A stretch of 64,000 nt of DNA from Pseudomonadota bacterium (GTDB lineage: Bacteria; Pseudomonadota; Alphaproteobacteria; Rhizobiales; Hyphomicrobiaceae), in assembly GCA_023405815.1 (NCBI GenBank), contig JAEXXM010000011.1, forward strand, positions 62,001-126,000, given 5' to 3'. Of the stretch, positions 20,241 through 28,920 are shown piece by piece. Position numbers and translations under genes: made by a program. Every line of letters starts with the position of its first letter. Position 1 is the first letter of the stretch. A model generated the notes under the pieces. It worked only from the letters and a program-made list of their open reading frames with translations, ran no database searches and was not told the DNA's origin.

Positions 20241-20376
20241 GCAGCCGCTCGGTCGCGGTGGCGTGGGCGGAACTGGCGCGCAAAGGCTGCGTTGCCATGG
20301 AACATGCGAGCCGGTAGGTTTCGCGGCAAATCAATTCCCCGCCGTTCACCGCCCAGCACCTGACCCGGAGGCCGCC

Positions 20377-20976
20377 ATGACATTCCAGCTCCCGCCGCTC
20401 CCCTATGCCTATGATTCACTCGCGCCGTTCATGTCGGCAGAGACGCTGCAATACCACCACGACAAGCATCATCAGGCCTACGTCGACATGGCCAACAAGC
20501 TCATTCCCGGCTCGAAGTACGAAGGCAAGAGCATCGAGGAAATCTGCAAAGAGGCCTACGCCGACAAGGCGCAGCCGGTGATCAACAACGTCGGGCAGGA
20601 CTACAACCACATCCATTTCTGGCAGTGGATGAAGAAGGGCGGCGGCGGAAACAAGCTGCCGGGCGTCGTGCAGAAGCTCGTCGACGGTGCGGGCGGCTAT
20701 GACAAGGTGCGCAACGATTTCATCGAGAACGGCAAGACGCAGTTCGGCTCGGGCTGGACATGGCTCGCGGTCAAGGACGGCGCCCTGGTGCTGATGAAGA
20801 CCCCCAACGGCGAGAACCCGCTGATGCACGGCGCAAAGCCGATCCTCGGCTGCGACGTGTGGGAACACAGCTACTACATCGATTATCGGAACGCGCGCCC
20901 GAAGTACCTCGAGGCCTGGTTCGACAACCTCGTCAACTGGGATCACGTCGCGGAAATGGCCGAGAAGGCAGTTTAA
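20377..20976 (+). CDS. sodB: Superoxide dismutase, Fe/Mn family
   Basis: The 199-aa enzyme converts superoxide to O2 and hydrogen peroxide in the cytoplasm. Metal ligands are visible: His in LQYHHDKHHQAYVD, His in NHIHFWQWMKKGG, then the Asp/His motif DVWEHSYYIDYRN. The start is ATG at 20377 with CCGGAGG 7 bases upstream, giving the canonical MTFQLPPLPYAYDSLAPF. GSGWTWLAVKDG is in the C-terminal alpha/beta domain. Iron versus manganese use cannot be settled by eye. A terminator-like hairpin follows the stop by about 20 bp. Confidence 0.95.
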   Translation: MTFQLPPLPYAYDSLAPFMSAETLQYHHDKHHQAYVDMANKLIPGSKYEGKSIEEICKEAYADKAQPVINNVGQDYNHIHFWQWMKKGGGGNKLPGVVQKLVDGAGGYDKVRNDFIENGKTQFGSGWTWLAVKDGALVLMKTPNGENPLMHGAKPILGCDVWEHSYYIDYRNARPKYLEAWFDNLVNWDHVAEMAEKAV

Positions 20977-20997
20977 AGGTCGCTTTGTGGACTAGGA

Positions 20998-21034
20998 GGC
21001 GTCGGCCCGTCCGGTCGGCGCCCTTTCTTTTGTC
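20998..21034 (+). terminator. Rho-independent terminator of sodB
   Basis: GGCGTCGGCC (20998-21007) pairs with GGTCGGCGCC (21013-21022) through 10 pairs including two G-U wobbles, with a 5-base loop. CTTTCTTTTG then supplies a T-rich tail. Orientation fits sodB; the tail reaches the end of the convergent cytochrome gene. Confidence 0.75.
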
Positions 21035-21372
21035 TATTTGCTCTGCGGCTTGAGAGAGCCGAGGTATGAGGTGATTGCCTCGACCTCGTCGGGCTCGAAG
21101 ACGAACTCCGGCATATCGGGGTGCCCGGAGATGAGCCCTTCGGCGAGCGCCTCGGCGAGATTGTCCGGCGGATAGCGCGTTACGACGACGCGAAACGGCG
21201 GCGCTTCTTTATGCTTGCTCTCATCGTCGGCGCCGATCGCATGACAGCGCGAGCAATTGGCCTCGAGCAACGAGCGCCCCTTGGCCAGCAGTGCATCAGT
21301 CTCTCCGGCCGACGCACCTGAGGCAGCGAAAGCAGCTGCTGCGACGACGGTGATGCCGGTTTTCCATCCCAT
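21034..21372 (-). CDS. Small periplasmic c-type cytochrome
   Basis: The 112-aa precursor has a signal peptide (MGWKTGITVVAAAAFAASGASA), a single heme motif CSRCH and a likely axial methionine in SGHPDMPEFVFEPDEVEAITSYLGSL. This is a class I single-heme cytochrome that would carry electrons in the periplasm. I prefer the ATG at 21372, with GAGGC upstream, over one at 21402. It is convergent with sodB. No partner oxidoreductase is adjacent. Confidence 0.87.
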   Translation of the reverse strand: MGWKTGITVVAAAAFAASGASAGETDALLAKGRSLLEANCSRCHAIGADDESKHKEAPPFRVVVTRYPPDNLAEALAEGLISGHPDMPEFVFEPDEVEAITSYLGSLKPQSK

Positions 21373-21542
21373 GCGAATTGCCTCGCGTGCTCGTGTCACC
21401 ATGACGCCAGCACGGGTGCGGCACCTTGATGGCGCTCAACGGCGATCGGTGTTGCACAACGAAAAGAGCACCCGCATAGGGGTGCTCTGAGGAATCCTGA
21501 TCGTCCGAAGACCTCAAAAGCAGTCCTGCAGCAGCCGGATGC

Positions 21543-21851
21543 TCAGAACCAGGCCGGCTGCCACCAATGCAGTGCGGCGCGGACCAACTCGGGCTGGACC
21601 AGGTATGCAATTCCGACCACGGCCACGACAGCGAGCAGGAGAAGGATGACCGTGCCCGTCAGAGGCGTGCGATAGCTCATGCCCGTGCCGGGAATGCCAA
21701 GCGTGACCATGCGCTTACCGTCGGCACCGACGTTGATGGTCGCCCCCTTGCCGCCGAGGCTGGTGCTGACGCGCGACTTGCTCAGGTTGACCTTGACGCC
21801 CTTCGCGACGCCGATCTGCTTGCGGAAACGAAAGCCGGGAAGAAAGCTCAT
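21543..21851 (-). CDS. DUF4236 domain protein with C-terminal membrane segment
   Basis: The 102-aa protein begins MSFLPGFRFRKQIGVAKGVKVNLSKSR and continues VSTSLGGKGATINVGADGKRMVTLGIPGTGMSYR. This is the DUF4236 signature: FRFRK, a NLSKSGxSxS-like core, and GTGxSY. A transmembrane helix (GTVILLLLAVVAVVGIAYLV) follows and the tail is Trp-rich. The domain's function is unknown. The reading frame is open upstream to 21971, but GAGGATCG before the ATG at 21851 and the domain boundary fix the start there. Confidence 0.85.
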   Translation of the reverse strand: MSFLPGFRFRKQIGVAKGVKVNLSKSRVSTSLGGKGATINVGADGKRMVTLGIPGTGMSYRTPLTGTVILLLLAVVAVVGIAYLVQPELVRAALHWWQPAWF

Positions 21852-22001
21852 CGTCGATCCTCGTGCGTTAGAACCGCGAAATCCCACCGATGCGGCAGTT
21901 GATGCCAATTGGGTCGAGTCGGCCGCTTCTGCAAAGCTATATTCTGCGATGTCCAATGAGAAGTACGTCACAAGCCGCGGGGATGAATTGAAGTTTTTCG
22001 G

Positions 22002-23444
22002 TCACCCGTCCTTGCGGCCGATGCCGAACCAACCACCGAGCTTCTCCTTCATGTCGGTTATCGTCTCCGACACGTTACCCATGGTCGAGTTCATGGCCTC
22101 GATGCGCTCGAAGGCGCCTTCGACGATGGTCTCCTTGGCGTACTTGCGCTTGTTCTCGGCATCGGCCTCGATCAACGCTGCGCGCTCCTCCTTCGTGAGC
22201 GGGCCAATGCGCGCCATGGGCGGGCGGATCAGCGCCCGCTGCACCATCGACGGCTCACCCTTGTTGCGCAGCGTCGACACCAGCGCCTCGCCCACCTTCA
22301 ACTGCTGAATCGCCTGCTCGGTGTTGAACTCCGGATTCTTGACGAAGGTCTCGGCTGCGGCGCGGATCGCCTTCTGCTCCTTGGGTGTGAAAGCGCGCAG
22401 CGCGTGCTGGACGCGGTTGCCGAGCTGGGCGGAAACGCGGTCGGGGACGTCGGAGGGACTTTGCGTCACGTAGTAGACGCCGACGCCCTTAGAACGGATG
22501 AGACGGGTGACGCGCTCGATCTGGTCGAGCATGGCCTTGGGCGCGTCGTCGAACAGCAGATGCGCCTCGTCGAACAGGAAGACGAGCTTGGGCTTGTCGA
22601 GGTCGCCGACCTCGGGGAGCTTGTCGAACAGCTCGTCGAGCATCCACAGGAGCGCGGTCGCGTATAGGCGCGGGTTGTCCATCAGCCTGTCGGCAGCGAG
22701 GACGTTGACGACGCCATAGCCGTCCTTCAAACGCATGAAGTCGTTGATGTCGAGCGCGGTCTCGCCGAAGAACTTGTCGGCCCCTTGCTCTTCCAGCACC
22801 AGCAGACGACGCTGCAGAACGCCGACGGTCTGCGGCGCGATGTTGCCGTAGCGGCTCCGCAGCTCGGGTGCGCGCCGTCCCATCTCCTCGATGACGGCGC
22901 GCAGGTCACGCAGCTTGCGGATGACCATCTTCGGATCGCGCGTCTCGCGGCGGTCCTCTGCCCAGCGGAAGGCGATGTTGAGGACGCCTTCCTGCGGCTC
23001 GGTGAGATCCAGGAGGCGCGAGAGCAGCAACGGACCCATCGATTGCACGGAGGTGCGCACTGGGTGGCCCTGCTCGCCGAAGATATCCCAGAACGCCACC
23101 GGGAATGCGGCGTTGAAATAGCCAGGAAGGCCGATCTCCTCGGCGCGTGCGATGAGGCCGGGCTTTTGCTCGCCCGCGACTCCGATGCCGGAAAGGTCGC
23201 CCTTGATGTCGGCGGCGAAGACGGGAACGCCGGCAGCGGAGAAGCTCTCCGCCAGCACCTGCAGGGTGACGGTCTTGCCGGTGCCGGTGGCGCCGGTGAC
23301 GAGGCCATGGCGATTGGCGAGCCTCAGCTCGATGTACTCAACGCCTGCGTGACTGCCCCCGATGAGGATGCGCCCGTTCTGAGCGAAAAAGCGCGGGTCG
23401 GCAGCAGGGTTCTCAACTGCTGCGGACTTGGACTTATCGGGCAT
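22002..23444 (-). CDS. HerA-like ATPase, DUF853 / YjgR family
   Basis: The 480-aa FtsK/HerA-type P-loop ATPase has Walker A GATGTGKT at 51-58, DLSGIGVAGEQKPG and a Walker B LVFLFDEAHLLF, followed by YVTQSPSDVP (sensor region) and an arginine-rich GNRVQHALRAFTPKEQKAI. It matches the YjgR/DUF853 family, whose role is unknown; HerA relatives pump DNA with NurA nucleases. No nuclease gene is adjacent, so it is probably not part of a HerA-NurA or Sir2-HerA system. The ATG at 23444 has GGAG 7 bases upstream. Confidence 0.9.
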   Translation of the reverse strand: MPDKSKSAAVENPAADPRFFAQNGRILIGGSHAGVEYIELRLANRHGLVTGATGTGKTVTLQVLAESFSAAGVPVFAADIKGDLSGIGVAGEQKPGLIARAEEIGLPGYFNAAFPVAFWDIFGEQGHPVRTSVQSMGPLLLSRLLDLTEPQEGVLNIAFRWAEDRRETRDPKMVIRKLRDLRAVIEEMGRRAPELRSRYGNIAPQTVGVLQRRLLVLEEQGADKFFGETALDINDFMRLKDGYGVVNVLAADRLMDNPRLYATALLWMLDELFDKLPEVGDLDKPKLVFLFDEAHLLFDDAPKAMLDQIERVTRLIRSKGVGVYYVTQSPSDVPDRVSAQLGNRVQHALRAFTPKEQKAIRAAAETFVKNPEFNTEQAIQQLKVGEALVSTLRNKGEPSMVQRALIRPPMARIGPLTKEERAALIEADAENKRKYAKETIVEGAFERIEAMNSTMGNVSETITDMKEKLGGWFGIGRKDG

Positions 23445-23710
23445 CGTGGGCTCCAATCTGGGGCTACCGGGTTACCGGCGTAGCACGCGACTCGACGCGA
23501 CAATGCCGGTTTTTCTTGGCATGTGGACCGACCCATTGCAAATATCGGTTGCATGCAGGACTTGGCGCCGCCGAACCAGCGCGCCGAAGCGACGCGGAAG
23601 GCTTTGACGGCCGCTTTCCCGCGTGCGAACAGGCTGCTTATCAGCCTATAGAAGTGGAAAGGCTGCCTCGCTGCGGGGTGGCCGCTCGCAATCCCAAGAC
23701 ACGCCTGGAC

Positions 23711-25606
23711 ATGACCGAGACCGAACCAACCAAGCTTGCCTCCGGTTTCCCGCCCGCCGACTACGAGAAGTGGCGCCAGCTCGTCGACAAGGCCCTCAAG
23801 GGGGCGGACTTCGACAAGAAGCTCGTCGCCAAGACCGCGGACGGACTGCGCATCGAGCCGCTCTATACGCGTGCCGACACGCTGGCGGGTGCGGACGCGG
23901 CAATTCCGGGAGCGGCACCGTTCACGCGCGGAACGCATGCGAAGGCGGACGGGCTCGGCTGGCAGATCCATCAGCGCGTCGTCGAGGCCGATCCCGCCTC
24001 GGCGAACAAGGTGATCCTCGAAGACCTCGAGGGCGGCGCCAACGGTGCGGTGCTGCAGATCGCCGGTCCGGGGCAGATCGGCATCAAGATTGCGAGCAGC
24101 GACGATGCTGCCGCTACGCTCACCGGCGTCTTTATAGACTATGCGCCAATCCAACTCGCCGGCGGCGTGGCCGGGCTCGACGCGGCGCGCCACTACCTCA
24201 AAGCGCTTGCAGCGCTGAAGCCCGAAGCCGGCGGCACCGCCGTCTCGCGACTCAACGTCGATCCGCTCGGAGCGCTCGCCCGTTTCGGGGCCGCATGGGC
24301 TCCGATCGACAAGGCGCTCAGCGAAACAGCGAAGCTCGCGGGTGAAGCACGCAGCGCCGGCCGTCCGCTGACGAGCGTGCTCGTCGATGGCAGTGTAGCG
24401 CACGAGGCCGGCGCCAGCGAGGCGCAGGAGCTGGCCTTCCTGGCGGCCGCGCTCGTCGCCTATCTGCGCGCGTTCGAGGCTTCCGGCGTTGCGCCGAAGG
24501 ATGCATTCCCGTCCCTCGCCTTCTCACTGGCGGTCGACACGGACCTCTTCCTCAATGCCGCCAAAGTGCGCGCCGCGCGTACCATCATCGCCCGCATCGC
24601 CGAGGCTAGCGGCGCGACGTCCGGCTCCGCGCATATCACTGCGACCACGTCGCAACGCATGATGGCGAAGCGCGACCGGTGGACGAACATGCTGCGCACG
24701 ACGACCGCGTGCGCGGGTGCAGCGTTCGGCGGTGCGGACGCCATCACCGTGCTTCCCTATACTTGGGCGCTCGGCGTGCCGGACCGCTTCGCGCGTCGCA
24801 TCGCGCGCAACACGCAGCTCGTGCTGCAGGAGGAATCCCAGCTCGGACGCGTCGTCGATCCGATCGGCGGCTCCTGGTACGTCGAGAAGCTCACGAGCGA
24901 CCTCGCCAAGAAGGCGTGGGAACTCTTCCAGGGCATAGAGAGCAAGGGCGGTCTCGTCGCCGCGCTGACGAGCGGCGCCATACAGGATGACATCGCGCGC
25001 GTCGCCGAGACCCGCAGCAAAGCGATCGCCACCGGACGCATCGAGCTCACGGGCGTGTCGGTGTTCCCGTTCCTCGGCGACGACGGTGTGAAGATCACGC
25101 CATACGCCGAGGCGGCTTCGCCTCCGGCGCCGGTGGTGCGACCGCTGACACCGCATCGCCTGGGCGAGGCATTCGAGAAGCTCCGCGATGCGGGCGATGC
25201 ATTCCTCGCCAAGGCTGGCAAGCGCAAGTCCATATTCATGGCGAATCTCGGCGAGATCGCCGAGCACAACAGGCGCTCGCAGTGGATGTGGAACTACTTG
25301 GCCGCGGGGGGCATCGAGGGCCTCACCAGCGACGGATACAAGAGCGCCGCCGAGGCTGCCGACGCCTTCAAAGCCTCCGGGGCCAAGATCGCGGTCATCT
25401 CGTCATCGGACGAGGTCTATGCTCGCGAAGCCGAAGCGACCGCCAAGGCGCTTAAATCCGCCGGCGCGCAGCGCGTTCTGCTGGCCGGCCGGCCGGGAGA
25501 GGCGGAGGCGGCGCTGCGAGCAGCCGGAGTCGACGGCTTCATCCATGCGGGGCAGGACGCCATCGCGACGCTCGAAGGGCTGCACAAAGCGCTCGCGCAG
25601 GGATAG
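23711..25606 (+). CDS. mutA: Methylmalonyl-CoA mutase, small (beta) subunit
   Basis: The 631-aa protein shows the mutase TIM-barrel sequence: PFTRGTHAKADGLGWQIHQRV, ILEDLEGGANGAVLQI, a SRLNVDPLGALARFG block, TTACAGAAFGGADAITVLPYTWALG and EESQLGRVVDPIGGSWYVEKLT. The C-terminal flavodoxin-like domain (AKIAVISSSDEVYAREAEATAKAL) lacks the DxHxxG cobalamin motif, as expected of the non-catalytic subunit. The partner large subunit (mutB/scpA) is not next to it and is not in the window. It functions in methylmalonyl-CoA/succinyl-CoA interconversion, including the ethylmalonyl-CoA pathway in methylotrophs. The start at 23711 is taken from homology. Confidence 0.9.
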   Translation: MTETEPTKLASGFPPADYEKWRQLVDKALKGADFDKKLVAKTADGLRIEPLYTRADTLAGADAAIPGAAPFTRGTHAKADGLGWQIHQRVVEADPASANKVILEDLEGGANGAVLQIAGPGQIGIKIASSDDAAATLTGVFIDYAPIQLAGGVAGLDAARHYLKALAALKPEAGGTAVSRLNVDPLGALARFGAAWAPIDKALSETAKLAGEARSAGRPLTSVLVDGSVAHEAGASEAQELAFLAAALVAYLRAFEASGVAPKDAFPSLAFSLAVDTDLFLNAAKVRAARTIIARIAEASGATSGSAHITATTSQRMMAKRDRWTNMLRTTTACAGAAFGGADAITVLPYTWALGVPDRFARRIARNTQLVLQEESQLGRVVDPIGGSWYVEKLTSDLAKKAWELFQGIESKGGLVAALTSGAIQDDIARVAETRSKAIATGRIELTGVSVFPFLGDDGVKITPYAEAASPPAPVVRPLTPHRLGEAFEKLRDAGDAFLAKAGKRKSIFMANLGEIAEHNRRSQWMWNYLAAGGIEGLTSDGYKSAAEAADAFKASGAKIAVISSSDEVYAREAEATAKALKSAGAQRVLLAGRPGEAEAALRAAGVDGFIHAGQDAIATLEGLHKALAQG

Positions 25607-25648
25607 AGTTGGTTTCCGTGCTCATGCGTTCGCAATGGAGCAACGTCC

Positions 25649-25963
25649 ATGGCAAGTCTGCGCTTCCTCGCCAGCTTCTTCGCGCTGATCGCCATGGTGG
25701 CGCTCGTCGCCGACGCGACACCGGCGCTCAACGGGACAGGGCAGTTCGTGGCGCACAGCGTCATGAACTACTGGACCGAGCTGGCGCCTGCATCACTCGT
25801 TGCGACGCGCGCCAACATCATTGCCATGACATCCGAGTGGGTGTGGAACCCGGTGCTGCTGAGCATCCTCAGCGCGCCGATGTCGCTACTGTTCGGCACG
25901 CTGGCACTTATGTGCGGCTACTTCGGCCGTCGGCGCGTGCAGATGAAGGTGCATGTGAACTAG
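25649..25963 (+). CDS. Small inner-membrane protein of unknown function
   Basis: The 104-aa protein has an N-terminal hydrophobic helix (LRFLASFFALIAMVALVADATPAL), a central GQFVAHSVMNYWTELAPASL and a C-terminal hydrophobic segment (NPVLLSILSAPMSLLFGTLALMCGYFG) ending in basic GRRRVQMKV. GGAG lies 7 bases upstream of the ATG. It follows mutA by 42 bp on the same strand and could be co-transcribed, but nothing links it to mutase function. I recall similar short proteins in other Hyphomicrobiales; no role is known to me. Confidence 0.7.
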   Translation: MASLRFLASFFALIAMVALVADATPALNGTGQFVAHSVMNYWTELAPASLVATRANIIAMTSEWVWNPVLLSILSAPMSLLFGTLALMCGYFGRRRVQMKVHVN

Positions 25964-25985
25964 CGGCATCTGCGACAAGCCTAAC

Positions 25986-26036
25986 GCTGGGTCCCGGATA
26001 GCCGTCGCGTTCCGCTCCGGCTTCCGGGATGACAGG
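25986..26036. repeat. TCATCCC-type intergenic repeat, copy B (half element)
   Basis: GCTGGGTCCCGGATAG leads to CTTCCGGGATGACAG. This matches the right half of copy C (TGCTGGGTCCCGG ... CCGGGATGACA) at 34890-34939. It lies between the ends of the two convergent neighbouring genes. Confidence 0.75.
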
Positions 26037-26041
26037 TAAGG

Positions 26042-26914
26042 TCACTTCTTCTTTTCGGGCTGCTTCACGGCCGGAGTCGAGGTCGCACTCCCCTGTGTCA
26101 CGAGCTTCGTTATGCTCGTCAGTGCCGGCGGGAGGCCGCTGCTGGGCGGAAAAATGATGTCGAGCGCGATGCCGCTCACCACCAGTACGACCAGCAGCGT
26201 GATGAGCCGCATCACCCAGCTTCGATGGCTCTTGTTCAGCGCCTCGATCTCGCTGTCCTCGACCGTGCCGTCGCCGGGCGTAAGCAAGCCGTGCTTCAGG
26301 CCCAGGTACTTCTTCTGCAGGGAACGGCGCACGTTGCCCTTGTGCTCGACGCTAAGTCCGGCACGCTCGGCGATCTTCTGGGCGATCTCCGGATAGGGGA
26401 AGCAGGGGTCACTGTTGGCCTCGCTGACGTAGCCGAGCTTCACCGCGCTGTCGTCCTTGAGAATGAGGCGCGCGCCCTGCAGCAGCACCGGGGCGACGGA
26501 ACCACCGTAGATCTCGCGGCGCGTCTCGACGGCTTTGATCTGATCGTAGGGGATGTCGTGGCTGCGGTAGCGGACGATCGGCGTCGGCCCCCGGCCGGAG
26601 GGAAGCGTCATCTTCACCGACTTTTCGCCGAGCTCGATGCGCGCCATCAGCGAGTGCATGAGCTCGATGACGACCAGGAACATGATGAAGGTGAAGCCAA
26701 CGGCCAACACGACGAGGCCGAGCGTGCCATTCCAATGTCCCTGCGAGATGCGCCAGAACAGCATCGGCGGCAGGCTGATGAAGAACGGCAGCAAGAGCAG
26801 GAACACGAAGGAAAACGCGAACTTGCGGCCGCCGCCCGCAGCATAGACCGTGCGCGGGCTCTGGCTCGCGGCCGGAGCAGGCATCACGTCTCCCGTCGCA
26901 ACCGCATCCGCCAT
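26042..26914 (-). CDS. Membrane protein of unknown function (290 aa)
   Basis: Three hydrophobic helices are visible: near residues 32-50 (FAFSFVFLLLLPFFISL), 62-85 (TLGLVVLAVGFTFIMFLVVIEL) and 233-255 (MRLITLLVVLVVSGIALDIIF). Between the second and third lies a cytoplasmic region of about 150 residues that reads like a pleckstrin-like or bPH domain (VRYRSHDIPYDQIKAVETRREIYGG ... ARLILKDDSAVKLGYV). The tail ends in Lys residues. Family unknown to me. The neighbouring msrA is divergent. Confidence 0.75.
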   Translation of the reverse strand: MADAVATGDVMPAPAASQSPRTVYAAGGGRKFAFSFVFLLLLPFFISLPPMLFWRISQGHWNGTLGLVVLAVGFTFIMFLVVIELMHSLMARIELGEKSVKMTLPSGRGPTPIVRYRSHDIPYDQIKAVETRREIYGGSVAPVLLQGARLILKDDSAVKLGYVSEANSDPCFPYPEIAQKIAERAGLSVEHKGNVRRSLQKKYLGLKHGLLTPGDGTVEDSEIEALNKSHRSWVMRLITLLVVLVVSGIALDIIFPPSSGLPPALTSITKLVTQGSATSTPAVKQPEKKK

Positions 26915-27046
26915 CGTTCACTCCCCCCTAATCGTTACCCGGCACTGTGCGCAGATTACATCACAATAACATGACCCTAAGGGGCCTGCTGCCGAGGTTG
27001 GCCAAAGACTATATCAGGCCCAGTCAGCATCAAACCGGGTTGAGCC

Positions 27047-27706
27047 ATGCTTTTCCGTAAGAACAGGACGCTCATGCCGACGGCCGAGACCGCCCTCAAA
27101 GGCCGGACGACGGCCATTCCTACCGCCGACGAGCACGACATCTTCTCGCGCCCGCTCAAAGGGCCCTACCCCGCAGGTCTCGAGACGGCGATGTTCGGGC
27201 TCGGCTGCTTCTGGGGCGCTGAACGCAAGTTCTGGAGCCTTGGCAACGGCATCTGGATCACGGCGGTCGGCTACGCCGGCGGCTTCACGCAGAACCCCAC
27301 CTACCAGGAGGTGTGCACCGGCCAGACGGGGCACAACGAGGTCGTGCTCGTGGTCTATGACCCCAAGGAAATCAGCTATAGCGACCTCCTGAAGACGTTC
27401 TGGGAGAGTCACGATCCGACGCAAGGCATGCGCCAGGGCAACGATGTCGGGACGCAATACCGCTCCGGCATCTATTACTTCACCGATGCCCAGCGCGAGG
27501 CGGCGGAAGCCTCGAAGGCGGAGTACCAGAAGGCTCTGACCAAGAGTGGGCTCGGGCCGATCACGACGGAAATACTGCCGGCGCCGGAGTTCTTCTTCGC
27601 CGAGGACTACCACCAGCAGTACCTGTCGAAGGTACCGCACGGGTATTGCGGCCTTGGCGGCACGGGCGTCTCCTGCCCGATGCCAACGGGCATCGCTGCC
27701 GAGTAG
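27047..27706 (+). CDS. msrA: Peptide-methionine (S)-S-oxide reductase
   Basis: The 219-aa enzyme repairs oxidised methionine (S-epimer) in proteins. The catalytic motif GCFWGAE has Cys54. Downstream are GYAGGFTQNPTYQEVCTGQTGHNEVV, FWESHDPTQGMRQGNDVGTQYRS and the resolving-cysteine tail HGYCGLGGTGVSCP. All are complete. There is no signal peptide, so it acts in the cytoplasm. It is convergent with mepA, with 8 bp between stop codons. Confidence 0.95.
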   Translation: MLFRKNRTLMPTAETALKGRTTAIPTADEHDIFSRPLKGPYPAGLETAMFGLGCFWGAERKFWSLGNGIWITAVGYAGGFTQNPTYQEVCTGQTGHNEVVLVVYDPKEISYSDLLKTFWESHDPTQGMRQGNDVGTQYRSGIYYFTDAQREAAEASKAEYQKALTKSGLGPITTEILPAPEFFFAEDYHQQYLSKVPHGYCGLGGTGVSCPMPTGIAAE

Positions 27707-27714
27707 CGGCAAGG

Positions 27715-28812
27715 CTACTTCTTGGTCGCGGCGGTCGGCGTCGCGGCCATCGCCTCGTCGGCCGGCGGCGGCACACCAGGGCTGCTGAGCACCACCTTAC
27801 ACTCGGCAGGAAGCTGCTCCATGGTGATCTGCCGCTTTGCGCTCGGCGGGATTTCAGGCTTCTCCGGGCCCGGCGGCTTGGGCCTCGGCTTCAAGGAAGC
27901 CTCGATGCTCTTCAGCCAGCTCTTCACCTCGGCACCGCAACCGTCGTCGCCCTTGACGGGTGGCTGCGTCTCGCAGCCGCCGTTGGGGCAGCCGATACGA
28001 ATGTGGAAGTGGTAGTAGTGGCCCCAGATGGGGCGCACTTTGTGAAGCCAGGACCGGTTGGTACCTGCTGCCTCGCAGAGCGCCTTCTTGATCGCGGGGT
28101 GCACGAACACGCGCTCGACCTGCGGATAGGAGGCGGCGCGCTTGATGAGCGCCACATGGGCGGGGGTGAATACCTTAGGGTCGACGGAGAGGCCCGTCTT
28201 GTCGAGCATCGTCGTCGCCTGGATGTCCTCGCGCTCGCGGCGGGTCAGGATGCGGTTCGGCATCGGCGTCAGCCAGATGTCGGCGTCAAGTCCGACCTGG
28301 TGGCTCGCATGGCCGGTGAGCATCGGGCCGCCGCGCGGCTGGGAGATGTCACCCACGAGCAGACCCGGGTAGCCGTCTTGCTTGGCTTCGGAAGCGAGGC
28401 GCTTCAGCAGCGCGATCAGCTTCGGGTGGCCCCAGGCGCGATTGCGCGACGGGCGCATGGTCTGCCAATCGGGGCCGGCGTCGGCGAGATGGACGCCGCC
28501 GGCGAGGCAGCCCTTGGCGTACCAGCCGATGGCGCGCGGCGTCAGGTCGGCCGCGTTCTGGGCCTTACCGAACAGGTCGCGGGCAAGGATCTTCGGCTTC
28601 TTCTCTTTAGCGTTCTTCTTGTCGGCGTGCTTCGCACCGGCCTTGGCATCTGCCGGGGTGGCCGGCTTCTGCTCTGGGGCCGGCACAGCCGCCCGCTTAG
28701 CCTCGACGGGCGCGGGGACTTTGGCGGCTGCGCCTGTGGCGGGCTCGGCTGCGCTTGCTGCGGGGATCGCAAATAGCGATCCGATGAGAATGAAAAGACG
28801 GGTGCGTTGCAT
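27715..28812 (-). CDS. mepA: Penicillin-insensitive murein endopeptidase
   Basis: The 365-aa periplasmic zinc enzyme cleaves D-Ala-DAP cross-links. A signal peptide (MQRTRLFILIGSLFAIPAASA) is followed by an Ala/Pro/Lys-rich linker to about residue 85 that is longer than in E. coli MepA. The catalytic region has MLTGHASHQVGLDADIWLTPMP and the HYYHFHIRIGCP motif, supplying the LAS-family zinc ligands. Cys pairs such as GCLAGG and CEAAG fit the disulfide-rich family. With the L,D-transpeptidase at 14146 it belongs to the cell's peptidoglycan remodelling set. Confidence 0.93.
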   Translation of the reverse strand: MQRTRLFILIGSLFAIPAASAAEPATGAAAKVPAPVEAKRAAVPAPEQKPATPADAKAGAKHADKKNAKEKKPKILARDLFGKAQNAADLTPRAIGWYAKGCLAGGVHLADAGPDWQTMRPSRNRAWGHPKLIALLKRLASEAKQDGYPGLLVGDISQPRGGPMLTGHASHQVGLDADIWLTPMPNRILTRREREDIQATTMLDKTGLSVDPKVFTPAHVALIKRAASYPQVERVFVHPAIKKALCEAAGTNRSWLHKVRPIWGHYYHFHIRIGCPNGGCETQPPVKGDDGCGAEVKSWLKSIEASLKPRPKPPGPEKPEIPPSAKRQITMEQLPAECKVVLSSPGVPPPADEAMAATPTAATKK

Positions 28813-28920
28813 AGCTCCCCCAGTCGCAATGTTGAGGCCATACTAGCCGCGTTCGGCTAAAAAGCGACCTTCCGTTGCATAAGGTGATTAACCACACTCG
28901 GTCGAGGCGACGTTCAATCC

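Larger units (their letters stand above)
19832..20376. other. 545-bp intergenic region between the divergent H-NS-like and sodB genes
   Basis: No convincing protein gene is present. The half nearest the H-NS-like gene is AT-rich (19855-19960) and the sodB half is GC-rich. It holds the inverted repeat at 19860, two direct repeats with 11-bp period at 20101 and 20224, and a perfect 10-bp hairpin at 20178-20205. The reading frame of sodB is open upstream to 20167 but the added residues look non-coding. Confidence 0.6.

Noticed and set aside
20167..20376. Upstream extension of sodB, adding 70 residues
   Set aside because: The added sequence crosses a perfect hairpin and 11-bp repeats and has no conserved features. 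The ATG at 20377 has a strong ribosome site and matches the canonical SodB N-terminus.
22002..23444. HerA-type ATPase as part of an anti-phage HerA/NurA or Sir2-HerA system
   Set aside because: No NurA, Sir2 or DUF4297 gene is adjacent, and the sequence fits the widespread YjgR/DUF853 housekeeping family.
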